DNA from: JBFMDN01 sp040753915
GTDB lineage: Bacteria > Desulfobacterota > Desulfomonilia > Desulfomonilales > Desulfomonilaceae
Reading direction: 5' to 3'
Assembly (NCBI GenBank): GCA_040753915.1
Contig: JBFMDN010000099.1
Span: 1 to 14,769, forward strand
DNA: 14,769 nt
In this document: positions 6,407-13,965 of the stretch, piece by piece
Layout: each line of letters starts with the position of its first letter
Position numbering within the stretch: the first letter of the stretch is position 1
Notes under the pieces: model-generated
What the model was told of the DNA's origin: nothing
The model's input: the letters and a program-made list of their open reading frames with translations, nothing else
The model's database searches: none
Made by a program: the position numbers and the translations under genes

Positions 6407-6507
6407 TGGTAGTATCCTTCCAAACCGAGCGAGATAGGCGAAATCTCAATAGCCAAGCGGCTACGTGTTTCGTTGTGCCGGATATCGGGCGCGAGAATCG
6501 GCGTACC

Positions 6508-7401
6508 TCAGCTCACTCCCACACCTTCCAGCAGTTTCCTGGATTTTACCCTGTGCACATCGAGCCCCAGGTCCTTGGGGCTCATTCCGAGCGCAAGCCC
6601 TACCAGTTGGGTCAGGTAAAATGTCGGGATCTTGTTCTTGTCCTTTGTCTTGCGAGACATGACAATCTGTCCCATATCAAACTGTTCGAAGCAGGACGGG
6701 CAGATCACTGAAATAGCTTGGATATTGCGATCCTGAAGATGAGTAAGCTTTTCCCGCGTGATGGCGTACCCTGCGTCCTGATCCATATTTGCCCCAAGAG
6801 GAGAGCCGCAACAGAGAAACTTCCTTGAGTACTCGGTCGGTTCCACCCCGAGAATGGAAAGGAGATGATCCATCTTAACGGGAACGTACGATTCCGCATC
6901 CGACAGCTCTCCCGGGTACATGACCTTGGGAGGCCTGAAATAGTGACATCCGTAATGACATCCAACTCTCAGAGGGATGTCGCGCACGAGTTTCTTCATG
7001 AGCCGGTCGACCACACTGTCCTGGTACAGCACGTCGAGAATGTGCGTGACTTCTTGCGTTCCCTTGAAGGCGCGCCCGTGCTCCTCCAGTATCCGGTTAA
7101 CTTTTCGTCGCTTCGCCTCATTCTGCCTGAGAATGTGGTTGGCTTCCTTGAGTGTGTTCACACAGCCGGAGCACAGGGTAAGTATGTCCAGCCCTGCTTC
7201 TTCGGCAACGCAGATGTTCCGCGCGGCCAAAGCCAGCCATGAATCGTAATGCACCAACTTGAGACTGGTCGGCGGCGGACAGCATGCAAAGGAAAGGTCG
7301 ACAAGCTCGATGCCTAGTCGTTCACAGACCAGGCGAGTTGCCGCTTCAAACCCCGGATACTTTATGGGAATGGCACATCCCAAGTAGAGAGCATATCTCA
7401 T
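6508..7401 (-). CDS. hdrB: Heterodisulfide reductase subunit B-like (HdrB)
   Basis: This 297-residue protein has two cysteine-rich CCG-type domains. The first has Cys9, Cys40-Cys41, Cys77 and Cys80. The second has Cys148/Cys152, Cys197-Cys198-Gly199, Cys234 and Cys237. The spacing matches the two sets of five cysteines that hold the non-cubane 4Fe-4S clusters in methanogen HdrB, where the disulfide is reduced. The first motif reads CCP, not CCG, but the cysteines are kept. The frame opens at 7419; the ATG at 7401 is chosen because AAAGG lies 5 nt upstream and MRYALYLGC aligns with the usual HdrB start. It follows hdrC. The physiological disulfide or other acceptor is unknown in bacteria of this type. 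Confidence 0.87.
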   Translation of the reverse strand: MRYALYLGCAIPIKYPGFEAATRLVCERLGIELVDLSFACCPPPTSLKLVHYDSWLALAARNICVAEEAGLDILTLCSGCVNTLKEANHILRQNEAKRRKVNRILEEHGRAFKGTQEVTHILDVLYQDSVVDRLMKKLVRDIPLRVGCHYGCHYFRPPKVMYPGELSDAESYVPVKMDHLLSILGVEPTEYSRKFLCCGSPLGANMDQDAGYAITREKLTHLQDRNIQAISVICPSCFEQFDMGQIVMSRKTKDKNKIPTFYLTQLVGLALGMSPKDLGLDVHRVKSRKLLEGVGVS

Positions 7402-7441
7402 GGCTACCTTTTTCGTCATTGAAGTGGCCCGGGCACTTGCC

Positions 7442-7906
7442 CTAAACCTCGATCAGCGAATTCAGTCCCGACTTCTTCAGTATCTCTCGTATCTCATCCA
7501 CCGGAACAGGGGGTAGCGGATCGAGACCGTGATGGGATCTCATCTCGTCAAGCTGGTGCACGATCATGGAGCGTCCGGTCTTGGCCAGTAGCTCCACGGC
7601 AATCCTCAAACGGTCGGGAATGTTGCCTCGACGCGCTGCAGAATTGCGCAATGCGACGAGGAGGTCACCGATAGGAATTTGCTGGGGACATCGGTCTTCG
7701 CACACATGACAGGTGCAACAGAGCCACAATCTGGGATCCTCCACTACTTTGTCGTGGCCAAGGTTGAGGCATCGCAGAATCGTTTCTCTCGGCCCGAAGG
7801 CGGGCGCGACATCCATGGCAGGACACGATCCCGTACATCGAGCGCACTGGTAACACTCAAAGAGCTTTTCCCTCTCGAAAAACTTCCAAAGCTTGATCGT
7901 TGTCAT
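7442..7906 (-). CDS. hdrC: Heterodisulfide reductase subunit C-like (HdrC)
   Basis: This 154-residue soluble protein has two 4Fe-4S motifs of the form CxxCxxCxxxCP: Cys18-21-24-28 and Cys63-66-69-73, with an extra Cys64. It would carry electrons between HdrA and the catalytic HdrB. No membrane segments are visible, so this is the cytoplasmic HdrC type rather than a DsrM-like or HdrE-linked form. Its ATG overlaps the TGA of hdrA in a four-base ATGA (7903-7906), which implies translational coupling and near-equal synthesis. The stop is 40 nt before the hdrB start. It is slightly shorter than methanogen HdrC. Ribosome site is weak, as expected for a coupled start. Confidence 0.9.
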   Translation of the reverse strand: MTTIKLWKFFEREKLFECYQCARCTGSCPAMDVAPAFGPRETILRCLNLGHDKVVEDPRLWLCCTCHVCEDRCPQQIPIGDLLVALRNSAARRGNIPDRLRIAVELLAKTGRSMIVHQLDEMRSHHGLDPLPPVPVDEIREILKKSGLNSLIEV

Positions 7907-10347
7907 GATGTTTCGCTCTTTTTTGCGAGACGTTTGCTCAACATGTCTGAATCTTCCCGGATCTGTTGGGCAGTGAGAGTCTTAAGACCCTCACTCATCT
8001 CCTGAATGACCCGCGCAAATTGAGCACCTTCCGCGGCAGACACCCAGGCTAGCCTGAGCCTATCCTTGTTTATGCCGAGCTTCTCCATGCGCTTCCAGAA
8101 ACGCTCTACCCTCCGGACGGTATTCTGGTTGGCATTGTTGTAATGGCAATCGGAGGGATGGCACCCTGAGACGAGAACGCCGCCTGCCCCCTTGACAAGG
8201 GCACGCTCGATCCATTTGGGCGAAACCCGTCCCGAGCACATGGTTCGGATGATCCGCACATTGTGCGGATACTGGATGCGAGACACACCTGCGAAATCCG
8301 CACCCGCGTACGAGCACCAATTGCAGGCAAAACAGAGGATCTTCTCGTGAGGATCGTTTTGCAGGGCCTCATCGATTTGTCCGACAATCTGCGCCTCTGT
8401 AAAATGCGTTTGTTCGATTGCGCCGAAATTGCACTCCGGCACGCACGTCCCGCAGCCCTGACAGGCCGCCTCGACCACGCGGTAGTATCCGCGTTCCTTG
8501 CTCCCCTCGATAGCGTGGTACGGGCATACCCTTGCGCACAAGCCGCAGGCAGTACATTTGTCAGGGTCGATCCGAGCAGTGATTGCAGGTACTTTCACCT
8601 CACCTCTGCTCATGAGGATGTTTGCCCGTGATGCCGCCGCCGAGGCTTGTGTGACCGAATCCTTAATGTCTTTGGGACCTTCCGCCGCTCCAGCAAGAAA
8701 TACGCCGCCGGTGGTGGTATCGACCGGTCGCAGCTTCGGATGCGCCTCCAGAAAGAATCCGTCTGTGTCCACGGGCAGGTTGAGCATGCGCTGCAGTGCC
8801 CCTGCATTCGCACGGGGTTTGATACCGACCGAAAGAATCACCATGTCAACGTCCAGGCGGTAGTGCTTCCCCAGCAGCGTGTTCTCCCCGAGCAACGTCA
8901 GATCACCGGTTCTGATATCTTCCAGGATCTCTCCCGGAATACCCCGTATGAAGGTGACCCCTTCTCGCCTCGCTCTTTGAAACAAGTCCTCGAAGCCTTT
9001 TCCGAAGGCTCTGATATCTATATAAAACACGTAGATCTCGGTATCCGGCCAGTGCTCCTTTATCAGCAGCGAGTCCTTAATGGTGTTCATGCAACATACG
9101 TTGCTGCAGTAGCGACTGCTCCGTTTGCTCCTCGATCCGATGCACTGAAGGAACGCAACCTTTCTTGGCCTCACCCGATCTGACGGTCGGATGAGCTCAC
9201 CGGACGACGGACCACCGGCGTTGATCAACCGCTCGAACTCCAGTGTAGTGATTACATTGGGGAATCTTCCATAGCCCAGCTCGGTGAGAGCCGTAGGATC
9301 GTACACGTCCACGCCGGTAGCTACTACTATTGTGCCTGCTTCGATCTCTATCTCCTGATCCCTGTCCGCGAAATCGATGCACTTGTGGCTGCATGCCTGA
9401 AAACAACGGTCACAGGCCACAATTCCCTGATTGTTCAAACAACGATCCATGTCGATGAGAAATGTGGACGGCACGGCCTGAGCAAAAGGTATATGAATGG
9501 CATGTCTGATCGACAGACCCGCGTTAAATTCGTCCGGCACCAATTGCGGGCACTCGCGCACACAGTCCCCGCACGCGGTGCATTCCTTGGTGACGTACCT
9601 CGCCTTCTTGAGGACCTTTAGACGGAAGCTCCCGATGTGGCCGGACACTTCTTGGATTTCCGAGAGGGTGAGCAGCTCGATGTTGGGATGTCGCCCGACT
9701 TCGCTCATCTTGGGCGCGAGGATGCAAATCGAACAGTCCATCGTTGGAAAGGTTTTGTCGATCTGGGCCATTCTCCCCCCGATGCTCGCGCTCCGTTCAA
9801 TGAGGTATACCTTGTACCCCGCGTCAGCCATGTCCAGAGCGGCTTGGATCCCCGCGATGCCCCCTCCCACAACTACCGCCTGGCGTTTGACTGGGACCGT
9901 GAGCTCAAACTGGGGAGCAAGCTCGGCAGCCCTGCTCACTGCCATCCGCACGAGATCTTTCGCTTTTTCTGTTGCCGCATCCTTGTCGTGCAGATGAACC
10001 CACGAGCAATGTTCACGAATATTGGCCATTTCCAAAAGGTACGGATTTAGACCAGCGCTCTCGCAAGCGGAGCGAAATGTGGGCTCGTGCAGCCTTGGGG
10101 TACAGGATGCTACCACAACACGATTGAGCCCATGCTCCCTAATGTCCGACTTGATTTGCTCCTGGCCTGGCTCGGAGCACGTATAGAGAGAATCCTTGGA
10201 AAGAGCCACCCCCGGCAAGGTAGCGGCGTACTGAGCCACCTCCTCGCACCGCACCGTTCCTCCGATGTTCTTTCCACAATGGCAGACATACACCCCTATT
10301 TTTAGGTCATTTTCTATGACTCCGGTCGGGTCTGTTTTCTCTTTCAA
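7903..10347 (-). CDS. hdrA: HdrA-MvhD fusion, flavin electron-bifurcating subunit
   Basis: This 814-residue protein starts with the HdrA N-terminal domain (VYVCHCGKNIGG, 19-30). The FAD fold follows: VVVGGGIAGIQAAL at 158-171 and an SIGG segment. Next are an inserted ferredoxin region (Cys256-259-262-266 and Cys303-312-315-319-323), the HdrA cluster site (Cys402, 414, 418, 419) and a C-terminal ferredoxin (Cys598-601-604-608 and 629-632-635-639). From about 668 to 785 it continues into an MvhD/FlpD domain (CFACNWCSYAG, Cys704, SGCHPSDCHY), normally the 2Fe-2S link to hydrogenase or formate dehydrogenase. HdrA splits or merges electron pairs at FAD. The start is a TTG at 10347 with GGAGG (10358-10362) about 10 nt upstream; TTGAC/GTCAA complements flank that site. 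It lies 87 nt after korC. Confidence 0.92.
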   Translation of the reverse strand: MKEKTDPTGVIENDLKIGVYVCHCGKNIGGTVRCEEVAQYAATLPGVALSKDSLYTCSEPGQEQIKSDIREHGLNRVVVASCTPRLHEPTFRSACESAGLNPYLLEMANIREHCSWVHLHDKDAATEKAKDLVRMAVSRAAELAPQFELTVPVKRQAVVVGGGIAGIQAALDMADAGYKVYLIERSASIGGRMAQIDKTFPTMDCSICILAPKMSEVGRHPNIELLTLSEIQEVSGHIGSFRLKVLKKARYVTKECTACGDCVRECPQLVPDEFNAGLSIRHAIHIPFAQAVPSTFLIDMDRCLNNQGIVACDRCFQACSHKCIDFADRDQEIEIEAGTIVVATGVDVYDPTALTELGYGRFPNVITTLEFERLINAGGPSSGELIRPSDRVRPRKVAFLQCIGSRSKRSSRYCSNVCCMNTIKDSLLIKEHWPDTEIYVFYIDIRAFGKGFEDLFQRARREGVTFIRGIPGEILEDIRTGDLTLLGENTLLGKHYRLDVDMVILSVGIKPRANAGALQRMLNLPVDTDGFFLEAHPKLRPVDTTTGGVFLAGAAEGPKDIKDSVTQASAAASRANILMSRGEVKVPAITARIDPDKCTACGLCARVCPYHAIEGSKERGYYRVVEAACQGCGTCVPECNFGAIEQTHFTEAQIVGQIDEALQNDPHEKILCFACNWCSYAGADFAGVSRIQYPHNVRIIRTMCSGRVSPKWIERALVKGAGGVLVSGCHPSDCHYNNANQNTVRRVERFWKRMEKLGINKDRLRLAWVSAAEGAQFARVIQEMSEGLKTLTAQQIREDSDMLSKRLAKKSETS

Positions 10348-10434
10348 TTGACTTGTTCCTCCCGGTCAATCCAATCTGGCCACTGTCACGAATCTTCTGG
10401 TAAGCTCTCGCCCTTCAGGGGTTCATGCGCGTCT

Positions 10435-11007
10435 TCATGCGGTTTCGCTCTTTCCATTGCGCTCGATCAAGCTGATTCCGTATTCGTGACCTTTATCGAA
10501 GGCGGAGATGTTGAGATTTTCGGTCCCTGCAGGAATGGAGCTTAGCACCGATTGCTTGAGCGAGTCATATTTTACCACTCCTCCCAGAGCTGCAACTGCG
10601 CCCAACATCACGATATTGGCGACGATTTTCTTGCCCATGTCTTCCGCTATTCTGGTGGCAGGCACACGGTACACGGTTACTCCAGGCGGCTCGCGATCCA
10701 GGACCACGAGATCCTCGTCAATGATGAGCTTGCCTCCGGACTTTATTGTGCTTCCGTACGTGCCCCACGCCCCCTGGCTCATAATCACGAGTACATCCGG
10801 TTCCGCCACCTTCGGGTAGTGGACCACATCCTCGGCGATAACCACGTCCGCGCTGCAAGATCCGCCGCGCGCCTCCGGGCCATAACTCTGGGTGAATACG
10901 GCGTTCTTCTTCTCGAAGAGCGCTGCTGCCTTCCCGAGAATGTGGCCTGACAGGATTATTCCCTGTCCGCCGAACCCCGCCAGTCTGACCTCCTGTTTTC
11001 CGCTCAT
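10435..11007 (-). CDS. korC: 2-oxoacid:ferredoxin oxidoreductase, gamma subunit
   Basis: This 190-residue protein belongs to the gamma family of 2-oxoacid:acceptor oxidoreductases: GFGGQG at 11-16, SYGPEARGG at 41-49 and NIVMLGA at 131-137. In these enzymes gamma helps bind CoA and completes the alpha-beta-gamma-delta assembly. Its ATG overlaps the TGA of the beta gene (ATGA, 11004-11007), pointing to coupled translation. It is the last kor gene, followed after 87 nt by hdrA on the same strand. The product could serve 2-oxoglutarate, branched-chain or aryl-pyruvate substrates; gamma alone does not decide. The symbol follows the kor naming only. Confidence 0.9.
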   Translation of the reverse strand: MSGKQEVRLAGFGGQGIILSGHILGKAAALFEKKNAVFTQSYGPEARGGSCSADVVIAEDVVHYPKVAEPDVLVIMSQGAWGTYGSTIKSGGKLIIDEDLVVLDREPPGVTVYRVPATRIAEDMGKKIVANIVMLGAVAALGGVVKYDSLKQSVLSSIPAGTENLNISAFDKGHEYGISLIERNGKSETA

Positions 11008-11927
11008 GCTGTCTTCGCCTTTTCTCTTTTCTTCCCGGCAGCTTTCAACGGCTCCACGATTCGGGTGGTGTAGTTCTCCATAAAATCGGGTCTCTCCACA
11101 TTTATGAAGGTGCCAACAATAATCTTCCCGTTGAGTTCGAGCCCCACGTTTCCGGGGTTCTCGCCGTTGCGGATCTCGGACATCTCACGGTAGTAACGCA
11201 TCTCGTCAAGACCGGATCCGAGCTTGTTCGGCCTTCCGTACCCAATCGGGCAGGGAGCGATTGCTTCGACAAAGGTGAATCCCTTCTTATCAAAGGTCTC
11301 GGAAATCGAATGGACGAGCTGTCTGGGATGAAATGTGGTCCATCGTGCCACGTACACAGCTCCTGCCGCGTGGGCCATGTGAGGGAGATTGAACCCCGGT
11401 TCCGCGTTCCCTACGGGAGTGGTCGATGTGCGAGCGCCCAGCGGGGTCGTGGGACCAGCTTGGCCACCTGTCATCCCGTAATTGAAGTTGTTCACACAGA
11501 TCACCTTGATGTTGACGTTCCGTCTGGCTGCGTGAATCAGGTGATTTCCTCCGATAGCGAAGAGGTCTCCGTCTCCGGAAAAGACCGTTATGTGCTTGTC
11601 CGGCTGGGCAAGGGCAAGTCCCGTGGCAAACGGAATGGCCCGTCCGTGGGTGGTATGGTACGTGTCCATATCGAGATATCCCGCCACGCGTCCCGTGCAT
11701 CCAATGCCTGAAACCACGGCGCACTGGTCAACCGCGATATTCTTGCGGCTCATTGCCTCGATGAACGTGGTGAGCACAATGCCGAGGCCGCATCCGGGAC
11801 ACCAGATGTGGGGGATCCTGCCCGGCTTGAGATACCGATCGTGAGGGTGAAGTCCGTGGTCTTGTTTGATCGCTCTGTTGGCCGCATCGAGATCGAAGGG
11901 CTCAATCTGTCTCACACGTACTTTCAT
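11004..11927 (-). CDS. korB: 2-oxoacid:ferredoxin oxidoreductase, beta (TPP) subunit
   Basis: This 307-residue protein carries the thiamine diphosphate site GDGD (118-121) with VNNFNYGMTGGQ (145-156). Its 4Fe-4S cluster ligands are Cys43 and Cys46 in WCPGCG, Cys77 in GIGCTG and Cys226 in APCPIGYG. This is the catalytic subunit that decarboxylates the 2-oxoacid and passes electrons to the cluster. The frame opens at 11996, but the ATG at 11927 is preferred: GGAG lies 6 nt upstream and typical homologues start shortly before the WCPGCG segment. A 201-nt hairpin-rich gap separates it from korA, whereas it overlaps korC by four bases. Length is slightly above the usual 280-300. Confidence 0.9.
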   Translation of the reverse strand: MKVRVRQIEPFDLDAANRAIKQDHGLHPHDRYLKPGRIPHIWCPGCGLGIVLTTFIEAMSRKNIAVDQCAVVSGIGCTGRVAGYLDMDTYHTTHGRAIPFATGLALAQPDKHITVFSGDGDLFAIGGNHLIHAARRNVNIKVICVNNFNYGMTGGQAGPTTPLGARTSTTPVGNAEPGFNLPHMAHAAGAVYVARWTTFHPRQLVHSISETFDKKGFTFVEAIAPCPIGYGRPNKLGSGLDEMRYYREMSEIRNGENPGNVGLELNGKIIVGTFINVERPDFMENYTTRIVEPLKAAGKKREKAKTA

Positions 11928-12128
11928 AAGATGCTCCGTGATTGGATGCTCATATCGCAAGGGTTCGTCGCACACGCGGTTGCCGCCGCGATGCACAGGG
12001 GTTCCTGTCTCCGCTAATCACAAAGTCATGGCCTTCGGCCTCGTCATCAATTGCCGATCTCTGGTCGGCACTCACGGACCGGCGTCCGTGCAGGCAGCAC
12101 AGCGACCAGGTATGATCGATACCTGACA
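11928..12128 (-). other. Hairpin-rich korA-korB spacer
   Basis: Six short hairpins follow in order after the korA stop: 12107-12125 (7-bp stem, 5-nt loop), 12073-12090 (CACGGAC/GTCCGTG, 4-nt loop), 12052-12070 (TGCCGA/TCGGCA), 12030-12040 (GGCC-GAA-GGCC), 11995-12008 (ACAGG/CCTGT) and 11975-11990 (CGCGG/CCGCG). No T-tract follows any of them, so simple termination is unlikely. An mRNA processing, stabilising or structured regulatory segment is possible. Confidence 0.5.
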
Positions 12129-13277
12129 TCAGAGATACTCTCCAACAGCATCTTCGATTTCGGCTGGGGTATGCATGGAGCCGCCCATTGCAGCGACCAG
12201 CAGTACTTCAGCATGTCCCTGAGACGTGCGCTCAACCTCATACGCCATTTGACCGTAATTGATCTCAGGCACAACGAATCCCTTAACCTTTTTTGCAAGG
12301 CGACGAATGACCTTCGATGGGAACGGCCAGAGAGTGATCAGGCGCAGAAGTCCCACCTTCCGTCCTTTGCTCCGTAAACTATTCACCGCATGATGAGCTA
12401 CGCGAGCTGTACACCCGTAAGCCACCACGACAACCTCGGCGTCTTCAATACCCACTGCCTCGTACCGAACTATCTTTTCGGCGTTCTTGCGGATCTTGTC
12501 CACAATATGGCGGACGTTTCGCTCCTGAACCGCATCCGTAATAACAGGATAACCTCGCTCATCGTGGGTGAGCCCCGTGACATGGACGTGATATCCCTGC
12601 CCGAGGATGGCCATGGCCGCCGGCATCGGTCCAGAGCTGTCGAAGGGAAGATATTGCTCATGGGACGGGCACGGAGTGACCCGCTCCACAACCGTTATCT
12701 GATCCGGCGGGGGAATGACAACTTTTTCAGTCATGTGGCCCACGACTTCATCCGCCATGACAAACACCGGCAACCGGTATATCTCCGACAAATTGAAGGC
12801 ATCCACGGTGAGGTCAAAGCATTCCTGCGGGGAAGAGGGTGCGAGCGCTATGCAGCCGTAATCTCCGTGAGATCCCCATCGAGCCTGCATCACGTCGGCC
12901 TGTCCGACGAGCGTCGGCAGACCCGTGGAAGGCCCCCCGCGCTGAATGTTCACCAACACGCAGGGGGTTTCCGTCATCATCCCGAGGCCCACATTCTCCA
13001 TCATGAGAGAGAAGCCGGGACCGGATGTGGAGGTCATAGACTTAACTCCACCCCAGGAGGCGCCCAGAATGGCAGCCATGGAAGCAATCTCATCTTCCAT
13101 TTGGATATACACCCCGCCGACCTCAGGCAAACGCCTTGCCATCCGTTCAGCAACCTCGGTAGCCGGGGTTATGGGGTAGCCCGCAAAGAACCGGCACCCC
13201 GCGGCAATTCCACCTTCCGCGCATGCTGCATCCCCGTGAATGAAATGCTCCCCTGTCAAAATCTCCTTGTCGCCCAT
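12129..13277 (-). CDS. korA: 2-oxoacid:ferredoxin oxidoreductase, alpha subunit
   Basis: This 382-residue protein shows the alpha-family motif YPITPATE (34-41), then QMEDEIASMAAILGASWGG (59-77) and TSTSGPGFSLM (82-92), which contact TPP and the 2-oxoacid. The C-terminal domain has VVVAYGCTARVA (282-293) and LLRLITLWPFP (310-320). The gene order delta-alpha-beta-gamma and the length fit the 2-oxoglutarate or 2-oxoisovalerate type of enzyme. The frame runs up to an ATG at 13415; the ATG at 13277 is chosen because AAGGA lies 6 nt upstream and the extra 46 residues (GVIRGPGCTCSPGRISG region) are not family-like. The upstream 218-nt spacer after korD holds a strong hairpin at 13382-13409. Confidence 0.9.
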   Translation of the reverse strand: MGDKEILTGEHFIHGDAACAEGGIAAGCRFFAGYPITPATEVAERMARRLPEVGGVYIQMEDEIASMAAILGASWGGVKSMTSTSGPGFSLMMENVGLGMMTETPCVLVNIQRGGPSTGLPTLVGQADVMQARWGSHGDYGCIALAPSSPQECFDLTVDAFNLSEIYRLPVFVMADEVVGHMTEKVVIPPPDQITVVERVTPCPSHEQYLPFDSSGPMPAAMAILGQGYHVHVTGLTHDERGYPVITDAVQERNVRHIVDKIRKNAEKIVRYEAVGIEDAEVVVVAYGCTARVAHHAVNSLRSKGRKVGLLRLITLWPFPSKVIRRLAKKVKGFVVPEINYGQMAYEVERTSQGHAEVLLVAAMGGSMHTPAEIEDAVGEYL

Positions 13278-13495
13278 GAAGAGTCCTTGCTTCTCACGCA
13301 ACCGTTCGACCGCGCTCTGAACATAATGTCCGCTTATCCTGCCCGGAGAACATGTACACCCCGGACCTCGAATAACTCCGTGCCACCGCGCGAACGAACC
13401 GCGTGTGGCTTTCATCCCTTCCGTTCTTGGGCCCGCGAAGCTTCAGTGCGATGGGATTCGAAGAAAATGCCCCTATGGGCCGAGAGGCCGGAAAT
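13278..13495 (-). other. korD-korA spacer with a strong hairpin
   Basis: The 218-nt gap contains a stem of nine base pairs with one bulged base: 13382-13390 pairs with 13400-13409 around a 9-nt loop. Smaller overlapping hairpins GCCC-CTAT-GGGC and GGCC-GAGA-GGCC (13469-13486) follow the korD stop closely. No T-tract is present. The korA frame is open through much of this spacer but does not read like protein. Confidence 0.4.
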
Positions 13496-13834
13496 TCACC
13501 GTTTCGCGAATCTCGTGTCTTTCCGAGAGTACCGCGTTGTAACCTTCTGGATATCCTCTTCGGTGATCTTCTTTGCTTCCTTGAGCTCGGTAAAGATTGC
13601 GAATTCCGGACAGATCAGGCTACACAGTCCACATTCAACGCAATCTTCGGCCTGGAAAACCAACTCCGGAGGATGATATCCCTTCGAATTGAAACGTTTA
13701 CTTTCTTTCAGGCATCCGTTGGGACAGAACTCGATGCAAAATCCGCAGCCCTTGCAACGGTTCTCAATGATGCACACCTCCCCTTGAGGGATAGAGTGCA
13801 TCTCCGCGTCCAGTGGCAACCGCCAAAATTTCAT
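13496..13834 (-). CDS. korD: 2-oxoacid:ferredoxin oxidoreductase, delta (ferredoxin) subunit
   Basis: This 112-residue protein is a dicluster ferredoxin. Cys27-30-33-37 (CKGCGFCIEFCP) and Cys65-68-71-75 (CVECGLCSLICP) each fit CxxCxxCxxxCP for two 4Fe-4S clusters. The YHPPELV linker between them is common in KorD/VorD-type subunits. It takes electrons from the beta-subunit cluster and hands them to free ferredoxin or, possibly here, to HdrA. The ATG at 13834 follows GGAG by about 10 nt; a leader hairpin overlaps that ribosome site. It is the first gene behind a near-consensus promoter at 13873-13900, so it probably heads the whole kor-hdr transcript. The last 25 residues are basic and polar. 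Confidence 0.88.
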   Translation of the reverse strand: MKFWRLPLDAEMHSIPQGEVCIIENRCKGCGFCIEFCPNGCLKESKRFNSKGYHPPELVFQAEDCVECGLCSLICPEFAIFTELKEAKKITEEDIQKVTTRYSRKDTRFAKR

Positions 13835-13858
13835 CAGGTTTCATCTCCACGATGAAAA
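13829..13858 (-). promoter_or_regulatory. Leader hairpin overlapping the korD ribosome site
   Basis: In the korD leader RNA, UUUCAUC is followed by GUGGA and then GAUGAAA, giving a perfect 7-bp stem (13851-13857 with 13839-13845) with the GGAG ribosome site at its loop and 3' arm. A second GAUGAAA (13829-13835) includes the AUG start and could pair with the same UUUCAUC instead. The two foldings exclude each other, so translation could be tuned by structure. Confidence 0.4.
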
Positions 13859-13872
13859 TTGTTCAAGTAGCC

Positions 13873-13900
13873 AGTATAGATGTTTTTCTTCAGGAGTCAA
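13873..13900 (-). promoter_or_regulatory. Sigma-70-type promoter of the kor-hdr locus
   Basis: On the minus strand TTGACT (13895-13900) and TATACT (13873-13878) are separated by 16 nt, and each matches five of six consensus bases. Transcription should start near 13866 and give a leader of about 32 nt before the korD ATG. It is the best promoter match in the window and the only clear one seen before the eight-gene locus. Confidence 0.7.
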
Positions 13901-13965
13901 TCCCGGGGAAACCCCAGAATCCACGATCTACGATGACGTGTGGGTCGTGTGGACCCTGTAAGGTT

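Noticed and set aside
11928..11996. Upstream extension of korB to the ATG at 11996
   Set aside because: It would translate across two spacer hairpins, lacks a good ribosome site and adds residues not seen at the start of the family.
12330..12340. Half match to the TetR operator motif (GAGAGTGATC) inside korA
   Set aside because: Only the left half matches, the CTCTC arm is missing and the site is within coding sequence.
12390..13676. A 428-residue plus-strand open frame opposite korA and korD
   Set aside because: It is antisense to genes with clear family motifs, has no recognisable motif of its own and reads like the shadow of GC-biased codons.
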